The notes under the pieces: model-generated
Database searches by the model: none
What the model was told of the DNA's origin: nothing
What the model saw: the letters and a program-made list of their open reading frames with translations, nothing else
Shown here: positions 23,869 through 27,252 of the stretch, piece after piece
How the letters are laid out: each line of letters starts with the position of its first letter
How positions within the stretch are numbered: position 1 is the stretch's first letter
Position numbers and translations under genes: made by a program
Assembly (NCBI GenBank): GCA_937883885.1
Contig: CAKZXL010000783.1
Coordinates: 1-27,252 of the forward strand
Source of the DNA: an uncultured Aquincola sp.
Lineage (GTDB): Bacteria; Pseudomonadota; Gammaproteobacteria; Burkholderiales; Burkholderiaceae
Direction of reading: 5' to 3'
DNA length: 27,252 nucleotides

Positions 23869-24191
23869 GTATGGTTGCTCGGCGGTTTGCACGCCAGCTG
23901 AAATGGGCGCGGCTTCAGAGCCTATGTCCTATGGCTGGGTGCAACCTGCCCGTGTGATGCCATCCTGCTCGCCAAGGGGAAATGACTTGAGTCATCATCG
24001 AAGTGGTTTAGCGATGATGTTCTCTGCACGGCGCAGCTCATGGGGTAAGCCCAAATGGGCGCATGGCAAACACCAGATACTTCGAGGGGTCAGGCTACAA
24101 CACTGATCGTTCTTGGCCTCTGATAGTGGTTTCAACCCAGGACGTTTCAGCTGAGGTCATTACATTCGGCTCGTAGTAGAGGTGACGGGGA
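23869..24191. other. Spacer after ptxD; inverted repeats, no gene supported
   Basis: 323 bp without a convincing gene. It holds the overlapping dyads TGACT-TG-AGTCA (23983-23994) and CATCATCG-11 nt-CGATGATG (23993-24019). The latter could fold as a weak transcription stop, but there is no T-run. The IS3-family left end begins at 24192. Confidence 0.5.
23993..24019. terminator. Hairpin downstream of ptxD, possible terminator
   Basis: Two exact 8-nt arms (CATCATCG and CGATGATG) are separated by an 11-nt loop, 124 bp after the ptxD stop. There is no U-tract, so a role as an intrinsic terminator is weakly supported; it could be a repeat or binding site instead. Confidence 0.3.
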
Positions 24192-25791
24192 TGCGGACAA
24201 AAACTTGGACTACCAGGGGAGGTAGTTCATGTACTCATACGCAGACAGGATTCGTGCAGTTGCGCTTTACATCAAGCTTGGCTTGCGTGTCAGAGCCACG
24301 ATTCGCCAGTTGGGGTACCCAACCAAGAACGCATTGAAAGGCTGGTATCAGCACTACCTGAAGCATCAGGATTTGCCAGCAAGCCAAGCTCCAAGAGCAC
24401 CAAAATATTCGCTGCAGCAAAGGCAGGTGGCTATTGCTCATTACCTCGCCCATGATCGCTGTATTGCTGCAACGATGAGGGCTTTGGGTTATCCGGGTCG
24501 AGGAACGTTGACTGCGTGGGTTCGGCAAGACTGCCCTGACACCTGCAAATCGAGAGTAGGCAGATCTTGGCCGGCTACAAAGCCTGATGCCTTGATGTGT
24601 GAGGGCGTGGTGCAGCTGTGTGCCCGTCGATCAAGTGCACAGCAGATTGCGGACAAGTTAGGGGTGTGTAGGGGGACCTTGTACAACTGGAAAAATCAGT
24701 TGCTTGGCCCTTGTGCCCCAGCCTCAATGAAACACAGTCCAAAGCGATCGCCAGTGTTGGATGAAGCAGCACTCAGGCGCCAAGTTGAATCATTGCGCCA
24801 GGATGTTCGGCGGCTGAAGATAGAACGTGAGCTTCTCAAGCAGGCCCATGAAATCTTAAAAAATGGGGCTGACATTGATCTGCATAGGCTGGCAAACAAA
24901 GATAAGGCTGTGCTGGTTGAAGCGTTGCACGGGCAGTATGAATTGCCAGAACTGCTTTCTCTTGTTGGCCTTGCTAGAAGCTCGTATTTTTACCATCGTG
25001 CTCGGCTGAAGCTGGCTGACAAATACGTTGATTTACGCCGAAGCATCACAGAGATCTTCGACAACAACTACCGTTGCTATGGATATCGCAGGGTGCAGGC
25101 ATCTCTGCTCAAGGAGTGCACGGGCATCTCAGAGAAGGTGGTTCGTCGGCTGATGAAGCAGGAGGGGTTGATCGTGGCCAAGCCCAAACGCCGCAGATAT
25201 AACTCCTACCTTGGAGAGATAGGTGCCGCCCCGCAAAACCTCATCAATCGAGACTTCCGTGCCGCTGCGCCCAATGAGAAGTGGCTCACCGACATTACTG
25301 AACTCCAGATTCCTGCTGGCAAGGTTTACCTGTCGCCAGTCATTGATTGCTTTGACGGGCTGGTGGTGAGCTGGTCGATTGGGACTCATCCCAACGCACA
25401 TCTCGTCAACACAATGCTGGATGCGGCCATTGATGCTGTTCAAGGCAGCGAGAGCCGCCCTGTGATTCATTCTGATCGTGGAGCTCACTACCGCTGGCCA
25501 GGCTGGCTCTCGAGGGTCCATGATGCAAAGTTGACTCGCTCGATGTCTCGCAAAGGGTGCTCACCAGACAACGCTGCGTGCGAAGGCTTTTTTGGAAGGC
25601 TAAAGATGGAGCTGTTCTATCCCAACAACTGGCAATCAACAACGATTGAGCAGTTCATTGAAGCTGTCGATGCGTACATTCGTTGGTACAACGAAAAACG
25701 TATCAAGGTATCTCTGGGACGTTTAAGTCCTGTGGAATACCGGCACAAACTTGGCCTAGCCGCATAAAACCAGTCCAAGTTTTTATCCGCA
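24192..25791 (+). mobile_element. IS3-family insertion sequence with single-ORF transposase
   Basis: A 1,600-bp element with terminal inverted repeats. The left end is TGCGGACAAAAACTTGGACT, and the right end on the - strand is TGCGGATAAAAACTTGGACT, with one mismatch in 20. The ends follow the IS3-family TG...CA rule. The G-rich bases just outside also partly mirror each other (GGGGA and GGGGG), so the true ends could be a few bases wider. No direct target duplication is found. On the right it abuts a truncated metR-like gene. It carries one transposase gene without the usual OrfA/OrfB frameshift. Confidence 0.9.
24229..25767 (+). CDS. IS3-family transposase, single open frame
   Basis: 512 residues. 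The N-terminal half has three helix-turn-helix-like segments (about 5-40, 60-95 and 120-155, the last AQQIADKLGVCRGTLYNWKNQLL). A coiled-coil stretch (RRQVESLRQDVRRLKIERELLKQAHEILK) follows, then HTH_21 (YGYRRVQASLLKE) and the rve integrase core. Catalytic acids are D355 (WLTDITE), D416 (HSDRG) and E452 (ACEGFFGRLK), with the D-35-E spacing of the family. In most IS3 elements the two halves need a frameshift; here they are naturally fused. It looks intact and probably active. Confidence 0.95.
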   Translation: MYSYADRIRAVALYIKLGLRVRATIRQLGYPTKNALKGWYQHYLKHQDLPASQAPRAPKYSLQQRQVAIAHYLAHDRCIAATMRALGYPGRGTLTAWVRQDCPDTCKSRVGRSWPATKPDALMCEGVVQLCARRSSAQQIADKLGVCRGTLYNWKNQLLGPCAPASMKHSPKRSPVLDEAALRRQVESLRQDVRRLKIERELLKQAHEILKNGADIDLHRLANKDKAVLVEALHGQYELPELLSLVGLARSSYFYHRARLKLADKYVDLRRSITEIFDNNYRCYGYRRVQASLLKECTGISEKVVRRLMKQEGLIVAKPKRRRYNSYLGEIGAAPQNLINRDFRAAAPNEKWLTDITELQIPAGKVYLSPVIDCFDGLVVSWSIGTHPNAHLVNTMLDAAIDAVQGSESRPVIHSDRGAHYRWPGWLSRVHDAKLTRSMSRKGCSPDNAACEGFFGRLKMELFYPNNWQSTTIEQFIEAVDAYIRWYNEKRIKVSLGRLSPVEYRHKLGLAA

Positions 25792-25807
25792 CCCCCACCG
25801 GGGGCTA

Positions 25808-26308
25808 GTGGGTCACTTCTGGGTGGAAATCAACACGCTGTTCAAGCCGGGGCTGAAGTTCGAACCCGTGTTCGACTACGAGCAGGTGCTGGTCGTGGCC
25901 AAAGACCACCCCCTGGCTTCTACGGCCTACGTGAAGCCCCAGCAGCTGACCCGGGAAGTGCTCATCAGTTACCCCGTGGACATCGAACGCCTGGACATCT
26001 ACAGCCAGTTCCTGTTGCCGGCCGGCGTGACGCCCAAGCGCCACAAAGCCATCGAAACCACCGACATCATGGTGCAGATGGTGGCCAGCGGCCGCGGTGT
26101 CGCCGCGCTGCCGCGCTGGCTGGTCGAGGAATATGCGGCCAGGATGGACGTGGTGCCTGTGCGGCTGGGCGCGCGCGGTATTGCCAAGCAGATCTTCCTG
26201 GGCGCACGCGAGGCGGATACCGCCATTGACTACGTGCGGGCCTTCGTCGAACTGGCCCGCCAGCCTGCAACTGCCACCACCGCTATTGCCCAAGGAGCCA
26301 AGGGATGA
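25808..26308 (+). pseudogene. metR: MetR-like LysR regulator, N-terminal half missing
   Basis: About 166 residues of the effector domain only. FEPVFDYEQVLVVAKDHPLA, IETTDIMVQMVASGRGVAALPRWLVEEYA and [20 protein letters not shown] resemble MetR, the LysR-type activator of methionine genes. The DNA-binding domain (about 140 residues) is absent because the IS3-family element ends 16 bp upstream. It does not lie on the other side of the IS. The GTG at 25808 is not a native start. The stop overlaps the queH start (ATGA), so the two were probably co-transcribed and queH may now depend on a new promoter. Confidence 0.85.
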
Positions 26309-26973
26309 ACACCACCGTCGAACGCAAAGCGCTTGCGCTGCCCGGAGGCCACGACAAGGTGCTGCTGCATTCGTGCTGCGCGCCGTGCTCAGGCGAGGTC
26401 ATGGAGGCCATGCTGGCCTCGGGCATTGACTACACCATCTTTTTCTACAACCCCAACATTCATCCGCTCAAGGAATACGAGCTGCGCAAGAACGAGAACA
26501 TCCGCTTCGCGGAGCAGTTCGGCGTGCCCTTCGTCGATGCGGACTACGACCGGGACAACTGGTTCGAGCGCGCCAAGGGCATGGAGCACGAGCCCGAACG
26601 CGGCGTGCGCTGCACCATGTGCTTCGACATGCGTTTCGAGCGCACGGCGCTGTATGCGCATGAGCACGGCTTTCCGGTGATCACCAGTTCCCTGGGCATC
26701 TCGCGCTGGAAGAACATGCAGCAGATCAATGACTGCGGCGTGCGTGCGGCGGCCAAGTACTCTGGCCTGATGTACTGGGAATACAACTGGCGCAAGGGCG
26801 GCGGCTCGGCGCGCATGATCGAGATCAGCAAGCGCGAGAACTTCTACCAACAGGAATACTGCGGCTGCGTCTACTCGCTGCGCGACACGAACCGCCACCG
26901 CGTGGAAAGCGGCCGCGAGCGCATCCAGCTCGGCGTGACGTTCTACGGTGACGAACAGCCCCCCAAAGATTGA
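26305..26973 (+). CDS. queH: Epoxyqueuosine reductase QueH
   Basis: 222 residues of the DUF208/QueH family. Metal-ligand Cys groups are at C24, C25 and C28 ([11 protein letters not shown]), C103 and C106 (RCTMCFDMR) and C186 and C188 (EYCGCVYS). [34 protein letters not shown] and [18 protein letters not shown] are family blocks. It carries out the last step of queuosine synthesis in tRNA, epoxyqueuosine to queuosine, as a cobalamin-independent alternative to QueG. It looks complete and chromosomal in style. Its usual leader gene (metR) is broken. Confidence 0.95.
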   Translation: MNTTVERKALALPGGHDKVLLHSCCAPCSGEVMEAMLASGIDYTIFFYNPNIHPLKEYELRKNENIRFAEQFGVPFVDADYDRDNWFERAKGMEHEPERGVRCTMCFDMRFERTALYAHEHGFPVITSSLGISRWKNMQQINDCGVRAAAKYSGLMYWEYNWRKGGGSARMIEISKRENFYQQEYCGCVYSLRDTNRHRVESGRERIQLGVTFYGDEQPPKD

Positions 26974-27252
26974 CGCGCCTTGCCGGGTGAGCGATGCCGC
27001 TCCATGGCTTCCAACCGACCCGATCAGCGCTGGCGGGTCGGAACTCTCCCAACAGTCGCCAGATATGGCAAGCCCCTTGCTTCATTCCGACAAGTCCAAG
27101 CCCATCGGCAACATCACCGACGCCTATTCGTTAGTCGGACCTGCGAATTTCAGTTGCCGACATCGACGGAGTTCCCAACGCCGACGCGGCGTAGACGGCG
27201 ACGGTGCCCCAAGCGGCATCGCCATGGCGGCAGTGACCCGCCGCACGACGAA
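26974..27252. other. Window end after queH; hairpin only
   Basis: No gene is supported. CCGACCCG-11 nt-CGGGTCGG (27015-27041) is a perfect 8-bp hairpin, a candidate terminator for queH but without a T-run. A short - strand open frame runs from the window edge to a TAG near 27130 and could be the end of an unseen gene. Confidence 0.4.

Noticed and set aside
23834..24106. 90-codon + strand frame overlapping the ptxD end
   Set aside because: It overlaps ptxD out of frame, has no good ribosome site and no family features.
1..27252. CRISPR arrays, tRNA, rRNA genes, integron attC sites, toxin-antitoxin pairs
   Set aside because: I looked for regularly spaced repeats, cloverleaf tails and typical small gene pairs and saw none; not tested by computation.

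Overview
The window is high-GC DNA that looks like an accessory-rich stretch of a betaproteobacterium, probably Burkholderiales and perhaps Comamonadaceae (Delftia, Acidovorax or Comamonas-like). This placement is inferred from gene content and protein style; no search was run. The whole stretch is a mosaic of modules joined at broken genes and transposon ends.

Region 1 (1-2901) is the 3' end of a conjugation (mating-pair formation) operon: trbF (cut by the window edge), trbG, trbI and a DUF2274 gene. All are tightly overlapped on the + strand, as in Tn4371-type integrative conjugative elements. Region 2 (3018-4042, - strand) is a copper-delivery pair, a PCu(A)C periplasmic copper chaperone and a SCO1/SenC protein. 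The SCO1 N-terminus has been removed by a transposon.

Region 3 (4034-13518) is a complete 9,485-bp Tn3-family transposon of the Tn21/Tn501 subgroup. It has 38-bp inverted repeats matching at 36 positions, a res region, tnpR and tnpA. Its cargo is one compact operon: a TetR regulator with a perfect 28-bp palindromic operator, an HlyD-type adaptor, a MacB/DevC-like permease, an ABC ATPase, a secreted c-type cytochrome of the c'/c556 type, and a NodT-like outer-membrane factor. This would form a trans-envelope ABC efflux machine with a heme protein coded inside it. I do not recognise the substrate.

Region 4 (13519-16274) is a remnant of a LysE-type exporter gene, cut on one side by the Tn21-like element and on the other by an IS66-family element (tnpA, tnpB, tnpC). 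The right end of the IS66 element is missing. Region 5 (16222-19007, - strand) is a probable metal-handling operon of a His-rich CzcI-like exported protein, a HupE/UreJ-like membrane protein, a DUF6488 protein and a DMT/EamA transporter with a long His-rich tail.

Region 6 (19309-23868) is a phosphite-use (ptx) cluster: a divergent LysR gene, then ptxA-ptxB-ptxC (ABC importer) and ptxD (NAD-dependent phosphite dehydrogenase) in a tight operon. Together they would import phosphite and oxidise it to phosphate. Region 7 (24192-25791) is an IS3-family element with a single-ORF transposase. It abuts a metR-like gene that has lost its N-terminal half, followed by queH (epoxyqueuosine reductase), which looks like ordinary chromosomal sequence. 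The last 280 bases hold one hairpin and no gene I can support.
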